In this document: piece after piece, positions 31,801 to 42,049 of the stretch
Layout of the letters: every line of letters begins with the position of its first letter
How positions within the stretch are numbered: position 1 is the stretch's first letter
Notes under the pieces: model-generated
Told to the model about the DNA's origin: nothing
Databases searched by the model: none
The model's input: only the letters and a program-made list of their open reading frames with translations
Made by a program: the position numbers and the translations under genes
Assembly: GCA_030267965.1 (NCBI GenBank)
Contig: BRYA01000132.1
Coordinates: forward strand, 12,508-72,008
Reading direction: 5' to 3'
Length of the DNA: 59,501 bases
Source of the DNA: Triparma columacea
Lineage: Eukaryota > Sar > Bolidophyceae > Parmales > Triparmaceae

Positions 31801-34800
31801 ACGAGGATCACAGCGGCAGCATCAGCTTTGAGGAGTTCATCCAAGGCTGTCGAGACCCTCTCACGAAAAGAAGGCTCGACCTCGTCAACAAGGCTTTCGA
31901 CATTATTGACAAGGACGGCAGCGGGGTTGTCGAGCCAAAGGAGATCATGGACTGCTACGACGCAAAGATGCACCCTGACGTTAAGGCCGGCAAGAAGACC
32001 GAGGACGAGGTGCTCAGAGAGTTCTTGAGCACCTTCGACGTCGGTGGGGTCGTCGATGGGATGGTCACGAGAGAGGAGTTCCAAAACTATTACACCAACA
32101 TTGGTGCCAACATCGATAGGGACGACTACTTTGAGCTTATGATGAGAAACGCGTGGCATATCAGCGGTGGATCGGGCGCCTCGGCCAGTAGCGCTAACAA
32201 GAGGGTTCTCATCACTGACAGTAGTGGTCGTCAAAAAGTGGTTGAGATCGAGAACGACCTGGGCTTAGACAGGATCCCTGAGAAGCAGAGGCCCGCGAAG
32301 ATCATGAAGAGGCTCCGCGACCAGGGCGTCGACGTGTGCGGGATCGACATCAAGGGGGGAGTCGAGGAAAAGGGGGACGAGCTAGGCCCCAAGTACAAGC
32401 CCTGCGTCAACCAGAAGTTCAGCAGCGCGGCTCCGGGCGTCTTGCCAGGCACGGGCGCGAGACTCACCAAGACGTACAACAAGAATCTGCAGAAGGGGAA
32501 CAAGATCCCAGAGAAGAATTCGAGGCCTATCGCCATTGAGGAGATGATTACGAAGATGAAGGAGGAGATGACCCAAAGGGGAGCCAAGGGTTTGGTTGGC
32601 TTGTCGAGAAAGTTCAGGACAATGGACGACGACGGCAACAGGATCTTGGATCTTGGGGAGCTCACAAAGGGATTGTGGGAAATGGATTTGAACTTCAGCA
32701 CGGCAGATATCAAGAGACTCTTTGACTACTTTGACGAGGACAGCAGCGGAGGGCTAGATTACGAGGAGTTTGTTCACGCAATGAGGGACCCCTTGAACGA
32801 GAGGAGAAAGGAGCTTGTCATGCTTGCTTTCAATAAAATTGACGAGGACGAGAGCGGCATCATTGAACCTGCCGAGCTTCTGGAGAAGTATGATGCGAGC
32901 CAGCACCCCGACGTTTTGGGTGGCTTGAAGACCGAAGAGGAGGTCCTTAAGGAGTTTGTCGCCTGCTTTGAGGTCGGCGGAGTCGTTGACGGCATGGTAA
33001 CGCAGTCGGAGTTCTTGAACTACTACGAGAACTTGGGGGTGAACATTGACAGCGACGACTACTTCGAGTTGATGATCAGAAACGCGTGGCACATCAGCGG
33101 CGGAAAGGGCTGGTGCGAGAACAGCAGCAACCTCCGGGTCAAGTGCCTCATGCCCGACGGCAGCGAGCAGATCGTCGAGATCAAGGACGACCTTGGCGTT
33201 CGGGCTGACGATTACCACACCATTAGGAGGAAGCTGAAGCAGCAGGGGGTCAACGCGGTTGGGATCGACACCAAGGGTGCTATCGAAGAGGAGAAGAAGA
33301 AGCAGCAGAACTTGGGGGGCGTCGAGTCTGGCAATAAGAGCAGCAGGAACGCGAAGATGAGCTTGGGGAGCCAGTTCAGGAACAGGAAGAAAAACATTGA
33401 CCCGAGCAGCGCCCCCGTCGCTAGGGGGAAGAGCGGGCACGCGGCGTTCGGCGAGGTTCGGGGCGCCACCGTTATGGACGCACTCAAAGGCACGGGGCAG
33501 GCGACGCAGCATGGAGACAAGAAGAGGAGTGGGGCGGGGGAGGCTGACAACGGGGTACAGATGATTTTGAACAACCTCAAGAGGCAGATCAAGAAGAGGG
33601 GGGGAGGCGGGATGATCGGACTCAGCAGGAAGTTCAAGATCATGGACGACTCCGGCGACGGGGAGCTCCAGATGAGCGAGTTCAAAAAGGCCATGAATGA
33701 GATGGACTTTGACTTAAACGACAAGGACCTTCACAAGTTGTTCGACCACTTCGACACCGACGGGGGGGGGACCATCAGCTACGAAGAGTTCGTGCAGGGG
33801 GTCAGGGACCCTTTGAGTGAGAGGAGGCTGAATTCGATAAAGCTCGCATTCAACCAGATTGATAAGGACGGTTCAGGAGTAATTGAGGCCCACGAGGTTG
33901 CTTCAGCTTACGACCCCAGCAAGCACCCCGAGGTAATCAGCGGCAAGAAGACCCCCCAGCAGGTCCTCGAAGAGTTCCTCCGTACCTTTGACGTCGGTGG
34001 AGTGGTGGACGGCAGCGTGACCCTTCAGGAGTTCACCAACTACTACCACAACGTCTCGGCTAGCATCTTCAACGAGGACTACTTCGAGCTTATGATAAGG
34101 AACGCCTGGCACATTAGCGGCGGCACCGGTCAGGCCGCCAACAGCTCCAACAAGCGCGTGTTGGTAACCGGTTCCGACGGGAAGCAGAGGGTCGTTGAGA
34201 TCAACAACGACCTTGGGTTGGACAGGGTTCCGGAGAAGCAGAGGAACGCCGAGATAATGAAGAGACTCAAGTCACAGGGGGTAGACGTAATGGGGGTCGA
34301 GGCCAAGGGAGCGGTCGAGGAAAGCGAGGTCGCCGGGGACCCTAACGCTCCCAACCCAGTCGCTCTTGGGGACCTACAGCAGGGGCAGAAGTTCAGTAAG
34401 GGGGGTGGGGCACTTCAGAGCATGACCAAGAGCCAGATTGTCCTCAGCGGGGGTTCTCCCGAAGACGACCTAGACTACAGGAAGAAGATGGGCCTAAGCA
34501 GCAGCAACGCCAAGGGCAACAAGGCCAGGCTTAGCAGCTTGGGGCCTGGGGGTTTGGAAATGGAGGAGACTGGGGAGTACGAAGACTACGTACCAGGGGG
34601 CGTCGTGGGGGGGGCAAGCGCAAAGAGGAAGGGAGGGAGCAGCCTGGCTGTGATGGCGGGTAAGAAGAAGGTCGAGGGGATCTTGGGAAAACTTAGGGAG
34701 GAACTCAAGAGCAGGGGGGCGAGGGGAATCGCGGGGCTAGCGAGGAAGTTCAGGATCATGGACGACGACAACAGCAAGAGCTTGGACGTCGCTGAGTTCT

Positions 34801-35483
34801 CCAAGGCCATGAGGGAGTGCAACTTGAGGTTAGGGAGGGAGGACCTGGGGATGCTCTTCGCTTACTTTGACAGCGACGGTGGGGGGACGATTACGTACGA
34901 CGAGTTCCTTGAGGGCGTCAGGGGCGAGGTGCCCGAGAATCGCCGGGAGCTTATCATGCTTGCGTTTGACGTGATTGACAAGGACGGTAACGGGGTCCTC
35001 GAGCCTGAGGACGTCGTAGACACGTACGACGCCAGCAAGCACCCGGATGTTCTGACGGGGAGGAAGACCCGGGACGAGGTCCTTGCCGAGTTCCTAGACA
35101 CCTTCGACGTCGGGGGGGAGAAGGACGGCATGGTAACGAGGGACGAGTTCGTGAACTACTACAAGAACATTAGCGCCAGCATTGACTCGGACGAGTACTT
35201 CGAACTCATGATCAGGAATGCTTGGCACATCACGGGTGGCAAGGGCGCCAGCGAGAACAGCGCAAACATGAGGGTGTTTGTCGTTCACAAGGACGGCCGG
35301 GAGGAGGTCGTAGTAATCCAGAACGACCTGGGACTCAAGGTAGGGGACAAGAGGGAGGCCATGCTCAGGCTTAGGAGACAGGGACTTAACCCGGCGAGCG
35401 TCAGCTTCTTCGACTCCACGGAAGAGGAGGATAAGAAACCGGCTGAAAACTTGAATTGGAAGACCACTTTCAAGCTGGGATGA
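28850..35483 (+). CDS. Seven-module calcyphosin-like EF-hand protein
   Basis: Four exons (28850-29165, 29287-29339, 29435-29661, 29756-35483) in phase give 2,107 residues. The protein is a tandem array of seven calcyphosin-type modules at about residues 1-190, 237-430, 470-660, 814-1005, 1128-1320, 1466-1660 and 1839-2030. Each module starts with a G-x-x-G-x-x-x-L motif (RGARGISGVSRKF) and carries EF loops such as DKDGSGSVDFEE and DMDGNGIVDVEE, a degenerate fourth loop and the NYYHNISASI phrase. Modules 3-7 are followed by a second repeated domain: NAWHISGG, then RVLVTGSDGKQ, then EINNDLGL, then LK.QGV. The first two modules end differently (NSIWK) and lack it. Up to 28 EF sites suggest Ca2+ buffering or a Ca2+-responsive scaffold. 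The giant last exon has no introns, unlike the first module. Confidence 0.9.
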
Positions 35484-35662
35484 GATTGGAGGGAGGGGGG
35501 GGGGTGGTGGGGGAGGGGGGGGTTTGGGGTTGCGTGATAATTGATTTTACTTTGAGTGGTTGGTGTGTAAAGGCAGGGGTGTTTTGAAATGAAGAAAGCG
35601 AAAATTTGACGTTACCCGGTATGTTTTTTTTTGTTTGTCAGTGTTTTGCTTCCATGTTTCGC

Positions 35663-36811
35663 TCACTTCTTTTTACCCCTACCATTCTTGCCCTTCTTCC
35701 CCTTCTTGCCATTCTTTCCCGTCGCACCTGCTCCTTCCGCTACTCCCACATCCGCTCCTCCCGCCGCCGCTCCCTTCCCTGTCTTGGATCTTTTCTTGAC
35801 CATTGCCTCACTCTCCCCCCTTTCGTTCAGCGGTCCCATGCACTGCACCCTGTGCTCCCTCCAGTGCTTGAGCTGACACTCCTTTGAGCAGTAGGCGACG
35901 TTGCGACAGGGACACATTAGGAGCTTGTCACGCTCCTTGGCAGTTAGAGCCTCGCAAACAAAGCAGCAGAAGGGACGGCCTTGAAGGTAATGTTTCGTGA
36001 TGTTGGCGATTATAGGATCGCGATAGGAGGGATGGGCTATTCGATTGATTTTGTCTTGAACTACGTCGGAATCGGGCTTTCCCAGATGAAGAAATGTTGT
36101 GAACATCTTTATTCCGACATCTCTACTAACGTTACAGTGTTCTCCTTTGCACGCTTCGAGGCAGATACAAAACAAAACATCCATGTCGTTGGTGGTTGGA
36201 ATAGCACCGCGCGTGAGGAACAGCCTGCATATGTCGTGTGCTCCATAACTCATAGTATAAATAAGTGGTGAAGCATCTTCTCCATTAGGGTCAACCACTT
36301 GCTTGTTCACATTTGCTCCATGATCGAGAAGTGTTATGGCCTTATCAATGTGTCCCAATTGAGTAGCAAGAATCAAAAGGTTGGTCCCACCACCAAGCAC
36401 CCCTTCGAATCGTAGGTCCATATTAGGGTCAAGTCCATGTTCTAAGAGCAATCTCAAGATTGTTGAATTGTCACTACTCCTCATTGACATACCTGCGGCC
36501 ATGTACATGGCTTCCTTGTTGTCGAAGCCGGCCTCTAAGGTAAGCATGGCCATCTCAACGTTTTGGTAATTTGAGGCGGCGGTGAGGACTGAATACATAG
36601 CGCCAGCGCCCGCATGCTTATCTATATAAACTCCGAACAAAACCTCAGGACCATGTTCCTTGGCATACCCCTTGATGCGATCCCAGTCTTGGTCATAAGC
36701 CCAATTCAAGCACAACTGCTGACCGTCTGTCAAATCGTACACACTATGCACTGTCGCATTTGTGGTCTCTAATGAATTGTGTGTCGATTGTACCTCTGAT
36801 TGTGATGCCAT
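35663..36811 (-). CDS. Ankyrin-repeat protein with C-terminal MYND finger
   Basis: Single-exon gene of 382 residues. Ankyrin-like helices occupy about residues 70-230 (LLEHGLDPNMDLRF, TNLLILATQLGHIDKAITLLDHGANVN, PLIYTMSYGAHDICRLFLTRGA). A complete MYND zinc finger lies at about 289-330 (CFVCEALT, CPCRNVAYCSKECQLKHWREHRVQC). The C-terminus is Lys/Gly/Ala-rich and basic. Ankyrin-MYND proteins act as protein-protein adaptors, in several lineages with histone or chaperone partners; the partner here is not known. The start at 36811 follows an AT-rich upstream region shared with the divergent membrane-protein gene 203 bp away. Confidence 0.88.
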   Translation of the reverse strand: MASQSEVQSTHNSLETTNATVHSVYDLTDGQQLCLNWAYDQDWDRIKGYAKEHGPEVLFGVYIDKHAGAGAMYSVLTAASNYQNVEMAMLTLEAGFDNKEAMYMAAGMSMRSSDNSTILRLLLEHGLDPNMDLRFEGVLGGGTNLLILATQLGHIDKAITLLDHGANVNKQVVDPNGEDASPLIYTMSYGAHDICRLFLTRGAIPTTNDMDVLFCICLEACKGEHCNVSRDVGIKMFTTFLHLGKPDSDVVQDKINRIAHPSYRDPIIANITKHYLQGRPFCCFVCEALTAKERDKLLMCPCRNVAYCSKECQLKHWREHRVQCMGPLNERGESEAMVKKRSKTGKGAAAGGADVGVAEGAGATGKNGKKGKKGKNGRGKKK

Positions 36812-37014
36812 TTTTGAGCAGTTAGCGAATCTATATGGACCTTGCTCAAACCCAGTAACCCAGTTCAGTAATATATATCATACCCAGCGAAATAAAATTT
36901 TGTTTACATACATTTACATACATACATTTACGTCGTCCCCGCGAACAACAAAAAACGCGCTGTTTCTCTTGGTGACAAACACCAAAAAACACTTCCGCTA
37001 CTTGCGAAAAAGAC

Positions 37015-38816
37015 ATGGAGGCTAACCATCTCCAACCTACGCCCAACACCCCGCCAACAGTTAGCGGGGCAGAGATTTTAACTCCTGAATCGCAAAGGCG
37101 TTCGTTTAAAGCACGCCTAACCCTAACCCTTGCTGATAAGACAATTCAACGGTCGACCTCGTTCAAAGAGGTTGGCAGCAACTATCTTAAAGAAAGCACT
37201 GCAGTGGCAATCTTCTCATCGGTGCCTATGATATTGTTCGCCTTCCTGATCAAGTGGAATACTGAGACGTTGGCAGGGAAATATTGTAAGTCCTGTCCCC
37301 TCCCAAACCCCAACTCGTCTTTCTTCGACACTGCTTCTTACTCCATACAAACCCTATACTTACTTCACCGCCAGATGGAGAGGGCAGCCCACTGCGCCCC
37401 TCGGTTTTGCGGTACCCTTCAGAGTATATGAATCTCACGGTCGCCCCGGTATGGCAAGGCGACACCCACGACTTTTACACAAAGCCAAATGGCGAAATGC
37501 CGTTTTCGCAGCTTCTTGACAACGCCTTTTACTGCGCGGCTTTGGCTTCGTTTCCGTTAGTTCGTGCATTGTCGCTGTTCAAGCCAAAGAAAAGAGGCAT
37601 GTTAATCTGCTCGGCCATTTCCGTGCTTGTGTTCGAAATCCTTAGGAGGTTGTGGTGGGCCAAATTAAAAATCGATGCAAAGAATGGATTTTCGCCCAAT
37701 CTATTTCTACCACAAATGGGTATATACGTGATTTCTTCCTTGACCCAATTCTCAGTTGCGTACACTCTCAGCGACAGGAAGACGCAAGATTCGGCACCCG
37801 TTTACAAGCTTTGTCTGTACATGCTCGGGCTCCTTCTTTTCGAGGCAGGAGCTGCCATCTTGGTAAGTATTATGCTGAATTTTTGCGTTTACGCAGATGT
37901 GGGCAACGCCGAAAGACTTATTTTTAGGTCATCATTAATTTACATTAGCTTTTGCGGAACAATCGAGATCTGCCTCTCTTTGACTAAATTCCTAACGCAG
38001 CAATGCAATGTTGAAAGGTACCCATCGTACGTATTGTCTTTTGTGGTGTTGGGCACCGTTGGATTTACAAGTCGAGTGATCCAAAGCGGTTCAGAAAGCG
38101 CAACAATGACAGCACTTTATGAAGTTGGCGGAATCATCAGCCAGCTGCTGACCGTTGACAGCCTACTAAGAGGAGAGACGCCGCTTCAGTGGCTGCTGTC
38201 CTTCATTAATTATGGTACTAAGAAGGTGGCGCAAATCAAGCCGGCGGAAGCAGGAAACGCATCTGGGAAGTTGTCTAAGGAGGAGGAAGAGCAAGTAGAA
38301 AAGTCTAAATTCTGCACTTCCATAGCTATCGTCATCGCCGTCACTGAGCTGTCAGGGATCTTGGCATCATCATACCCTTTCCTAACATCGAACATGAATC
38401 CCACAGAGCCAGGCGGGGAGAAATTGGCGAAAACTACTGTTCTCACTAACCTGGCAATCATGTTATGCGGCGAGTGCTTTATAACGAATACAATTATTGC
38501 CTTGGCAACGCACTTCGGAAAACGATGGACCAACTCCATTGCCGAAGAGTGGCACCACACAAGGAAAAGTGGTGGCCGAAGGTTCTTCATTGCTCTTCTC
38601 TTGATGACGTCCATCACGCAAATCTATATGATCGTACAAATCAATGTGAGGTATTGCTTCACGGGCTGGGATGAGGGGGACGAAGATTGGGTGATGACCG
38701 CCTGTCCACCTTTTCCACGGAATGTCACTGACATGATGTGGTATGACAAGAGCTACTATACAGCAGAGTATTTAAAGGAGAATCCGGATCCGAATTCAAG
38801 AAGAGGGGGGGGCTGA
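37015..38816 (+). CDS. Multipass membrane protein of unknown family
   Basis: Two exons (37015-37285 and 37375-38816) joined in phase 1 give 570 residues. After a ~65-residue soluble N-terminus there is a first membrane segment (AVAIFSSVPMILFAFLI), a lumenal/extracellular loop, and then about eight to ten further hydrophobic helices up to residue ~530. Examples are FYCAALASFPLVRALSLF, MLICSAISVLVFEILRRLW and LCLYMLGLLLFEAGAAILVSI. A Lys/Glu-rich loop (SKEEEEQVEK) divides the helices into two groups. I do not recognise a transporter or receptor signature. It is not obviously related to the START-membrane gene at 54830-58870. The coding sequence includes a telomere-like CCTAACCCTAACCCT at 37117-37131. 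Confidence 0.75.
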
Positions 38817-39083
38817 AGGATGGCGTTCGGGTGATGGGGGTTGGGGGCTGAGGGGTGTGTGAAGGTGCTAATCGCAATCCTCGCAGGCTCCCTACAATTT
38901 GCCAAACTTGAATAGATAAAATTAGTTTGTGTTTTTGCTCCAACAAAAACCTAATATTCTCCCTACATCATACATCTTAATCTATCCTCCTTCCCCATCT
39001 ACCAAACGGAACCCCCTTTCTCCCCCTCCGTCATTGATCAAATTGATCTCTATAACTCTACCGCCCCTCCCCCCCCTCGCCAC

Positions 39084-39800
39084 CTAAAGCAGCAACGGTA
39101 CCCCCATCCCCACCTTGAGCCCCCCCCTCTCCCCCCCTCCCTCCCCGTCCATACTCCCCACATAAAAGTCCTTCAAGTCCCACTTGAAAGTAAAGTACCA
39201 AGCGAGCAGATTGAACCAAAGGCTCCACTCGAATATGTGCCCCCAAGGCTCCTCTTGAAAGGGCCCCACACCCCCCTCGCAGAGCCCCAGCATCACTGCG
39301 CACGCTAAAAACGCGGCGCTAATCACGCATCTAACTGCTAGGATGTTTCCAGCAGACTCTGGCTGGGTGGACTTGTCCTCTGTGAAGAGGAGGTAGTTGT
39401 AGACCATCTGGGCGAGGGCTGAGCCGCCGAAACCCATAACTGCGGCGGCTAGGTGGACGGACAGTATCTCACCGGGACCGCAGGCGCCGACTAGGATCAC
39501 GCCTAAGCCTGATACAATCTGGAAGAAGGCCGCCAGACCAGGCAACTTGCCGCCTACGCGGGACCTCATCATGTTGAGGATGGGGAGGGACGTCCCGGCG
39601 AGGAGGGAGCCCACCAGGGAGAAGTTGACGCGGAATATTATGCGCTCGGGGAGGGACACGACGAGGGAGGAAATGTCGCAGAAGGTGGAGACGTGGCCGA
39701 GGGAACGGGCGATTATGTAACACACGAAGAGACCGAAGGTGCCGAGGAGCATGAAGACGTCGAAGAGCTTGTAGACCGGGTAGGAGTTTAATATCGACAT
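39084..39800 (-). CDS. Frag1/DRAM/Sfk1-like six-helix membrane protein
   Basis: Single exon, 238 residues, with about six hydrophobic helices separated by short loops. The layout fits the Frag1/DRAM/Sfk1 family: an N-terminal helix, ERIIFRVNFSLVGSLLAG, a short basic loop, GLAAFFQIVSGLGVILVG, then LSVHLAAAVMGFGGSALAQMV, and a final helix after EEPWGHIFEWSLWFNLLAWYFTF. The C-tail is Gly/Glu-rich. Family members sit in the plasma membrane, Golgi or lysosome and are linked to lipid handling, GPI-anchor remodelling or autophagy. The assignment rests on topology and motif placement, so it is moderate. Confidence 0.65.
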   Translation of the reverse strand: MSILNSYPVYKLFDVFMLLGTFGLFVCYIIARSLGHVSTFCDISSLVVSLPERIIFRVNFSLVGSLLAGTSLPILNMMRSRVGGKLPGLAAFFQIVSGLGVILVGACGPGEILSVHLAAAVMGFGGSALAQMVYNYLLFTEDKSTQPESAGNILAVRCVISAAFLACAVMLGLCEGGVGPFQEEPWGHIFEWSLWFNLLAWYFTFKWDLKDFYVGSMDGEGGGERGGLKVGMGVPLLL

Positions 39801-40161
39801 TGTTTACTCTGGGGGTGGGGGTGGAGGGGGAGAGGGGCGGGGGAGGATCAGTTAATTCTGCTTTCTTGTGGCCTTCTTGTAGTCGTGACGCCAAGGGTGT
39901 CCAGTGGCATATATTTTTCAACTCGATGAATTGTGCAATAAAGTCCACACATATCATTCATGAAAGGGACAATATGGACGTAGGACTTTTTTGATGACCG
40001 TGGGGAGAGACTTACAAAAATTAATTGCTAATTATTATCTGTCGGTCGAGGAGGAGGAAGAGAAGATCCGAAGAAGAAACAAAAACCGGATGAGAAACAA
40101 AAGTAAAGCAAAGACAAACAAATTAACAGAGACGGGGTTTGAGAAAGATCCCAATTATGAA
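39801..40161. other. Intergenic region between two minus-strand genes
   Basis: 361 bp upstream of the Frag1-like gene and downstream of the RluA-like gene. It has a G-rich block (39810-39845), then an A-rich part near 40060-40130. No coding sequence with support; a promoter for the Frag1-like gene is expected here. Confidence 0.4.
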
Positions 40162-41277
40162 TCACTCCGCCGTTTCAAAGTAATCTTCCCACCAATCCCC
40201 AATCCTAACATCGACAACCTGTCCCGTGATTCTATGTTTCCATTTAAGTCTCTTGCTATTAAGGCACATCCCTTTCCCCCACCGTTCGTTAATCTCCACC
40301 TCTTCCTCTCCCCCCCCCCCCAAATTATCCACCCCCTTAGCCTCCCCCCCCACGGCGTACCCCTCATCTCCTAGTATCCCCCTCCCCCATACCTCCCTAG
40401 CAGTGATTCTAAGTTGGTGTGTCCTCCCCGTCCTTGGTATAAATTTAACTTCCGTAACGTCCGCTTCCCCCCCCCCCTCCAATTTTACGCTTCCCCTCCT
40501 CCCTACCCTCCACCCGCTAACGTTCTCCTTCCCTCCAGTGTCTCTTGTATCCTTGAGTATCCCTTCAACCCACTTACTTCTATCCATCCTACTCTCAAGT
40601 TCATCTACGTAACCATCTGACACCAGCGTCATCCACGGTCTGTACCTAAAGTCTATAGCAGTCCTGAACTTAGACGTACCAACCTCACCCTCACAACCAC
40701 CAACATGACCTTGTATTAACGCACCGTACTCCTTGAGGACAAACCTGTCCCTGAATTGTTGGTGCATGTACCTCTGGCTGTTTCTGTTCAAAGCCACGAA
40801 CACTAATCCCGAGGTTGCGTAGTCTAGACGGTGGATTATTGAATGAGGTATAGAGGGGAGGGATAGGTGGGTACAGACTGCAGATATTAGTGAGGGGTAA
40901 GGTGCGGATGAGGATGAGGAGGGGACACAACGGATTGAGGTGGGCTTTACTACTACTAGCAGGTCGGAACCGTCGTTGTAGGCTATGGGGATTTGGAGGG
41001 TCGGAAGATGGGAATGGGGGGGGTTGGGGGGAAGGGGGATTGTGGGAAGGTTGGAGATTGTTGCATGATTTACAATGTAAGGAGGTAGGAATGACGTAGA
41101 AGTGGATTGGAGGTTGTGGAGGTTGTTGTGTTGGAGGGAGGTTGTGGTGGTAGTGTATGGTTGTGTATGTATGGGATGTTTGATGATGTGGAGAGAGGAA
41201 GGTTTGATAAGGAGGGAAGGCTTAAAGGGACGACTTAGTTGCAGCATTGTGGTTAGAATGAGGAGTATACTGAGCAT
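40162..41277 (-). CDS. RluA-family RNA pseudouridine synthase, probably organelle-targeted
   Basis: Single exon of 371 residues. The catalytic motif is HRLDYATSGLVFVALN, with the nucleophilic Asp of the RluA group. The second signature, IPRTGRTHQLRI, lies about 140 residues later. The enzyme converts uridine to pseudouridine in tRNA or rRNA. The N-terminal ~70 residues are rich in Ser, Thr, Leu, Pro and His with almost no acidic residues, which suits a mitochondrial or plastid transit peptide. Two nearby in-frame ATGs (41277 and about 41247) leave the start open. The middle has a Gly/Glu-rich insert (about residues 325-340). Confidence 0.9.
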   Translation of the reverse strand: MLSILLILTTMLQLSRPFKPSLLIKPSSLHIIKHPIHTQPYTTTTTSLQHNNLHNLQSTSTSFLPPYIVNHATISNLPTIPLPPNPPHSHLPTLQIPIAYNDGSDLLVVVKPTSIRCVPSSSSSAPYPSLISAVCTHLSLPSIPHSIIHRLDYATSGLVFVALNRNSQRYMHQQFRDRFVLKEYGALIQGHVGGCEGEVGTSKFRTAIDFRYRPWMTLVSDGYVDELESRMDRSKWVEGILKDTRDTGGKENVSGWRVGRRGSVKLEGGGEADVTEVKFIPRTGRTHQLRITAREVWGRGILGDEGYAVGGEAKGVDNLGGGGEEEVEINERWGKGMCLNSKRLKWKHRITGQVVDVRIGDWWEDYFETAE

Positions 41278-42049
41278 CTGATGACTTTGTTGGTTGATTT
41301 GGCGTTATGTGATGGCTCTTGATGGCTCTTGATGGCTATTTAACGAGTATTGGAGTATAGGAAGGTTCCAATGAGGTCGATGGGTCGGATGGTTGTTGAA
41401 AGTGTTGCTAAAATGGATCTAAAAGAGAGTATTACAGCGTATTTAGTACAGGCTCGTATATAAGAACATATACCAAACTATTGGACCCTTATTTCAATCC
41501 TTGGAGCACTGTTTGGGATTTTATGATTTGATCCAGATTTTATTGGAATAAAATTTGCTAGTTGATTACAGATCAGTTATAGCTAACCCTAACAGGTAAG
41601 GCGGACAACAATGACAATTATAACCCCTGTAAATGCTTTTCCAACGTATTCTCCGTCCTATCGTTGTTTTTTAATTTCCAATTCCGTCCAAGTTCAAGTT
41701 ATTTCCCCTCTTTCAATCACGGTCGAGACTGAGCATTCATTGGGTTTGGATTATTCGTTTCATAGACGAGATAATACCACTTTCGGCCCTATTTGTATAT
41801 TATTAGTATCATATTGGGCTACTATGGGGCAGAGAACCGCCGTTGACGCAATGACGCATCCTTGAGGGTCTCACCATAATCATCTCCCTCTCCCTTGTTC
41901 TTTGTCAATCACACCACACTAACCCTCCTGAGCCCGTCAATAATATAGGAACTCCTAGAGAATCATTATCAAATAGTTTAGGCTTTCAACTGTAACCGAA
42001 AAGACGGTTGAAAAGATCCACTAAAACCCGGAACTCTCCACTTCCCAAA
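41278..42049. promoter_or_regulatory. Upstream region of a divergent gene pair, including a conserved BspA-gene leader
   Basis: 772 bp between the RluA-like gene (minus) and the first BspA-like gene (plus). Bases ~41990-42049 closely match the sequence just upstream of the second BspA-like gene (46295-46355, opposite strand), including ACCGAAAAGACGG and GAAAAGATCC, ending in CTTCCCAAAATG. The rest is AT-rich with a short GATGGCTCTT triplication at about 41311-41337. A weak frame at 41611-41865 has no support. Confidence 0.5.

Noticed and set aside
30356..34112. Several 170-270-residue minus-strand frames opposite the EF-hand gene
   Set aside because: The plus-strand frame has clear repeated domains. 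The antisense frames follow from high GC at third positions and have no family match.
37117..37134. Telomere-like CCTAACCCTAACCCT
   Set aside because: It lies in a coding exon and encodes part of the membrane protein's N-terminus. Single copies of CTAACCCTAAC also occur at 23488 and 41582, so chance or branch-point-like composition is enough.
41611..41865. Plus-strand frame of 84 residues between the RluA and BspA-like genes
   Set aside because: No domain, no conserved neighbour copy, no splice or promoter support.
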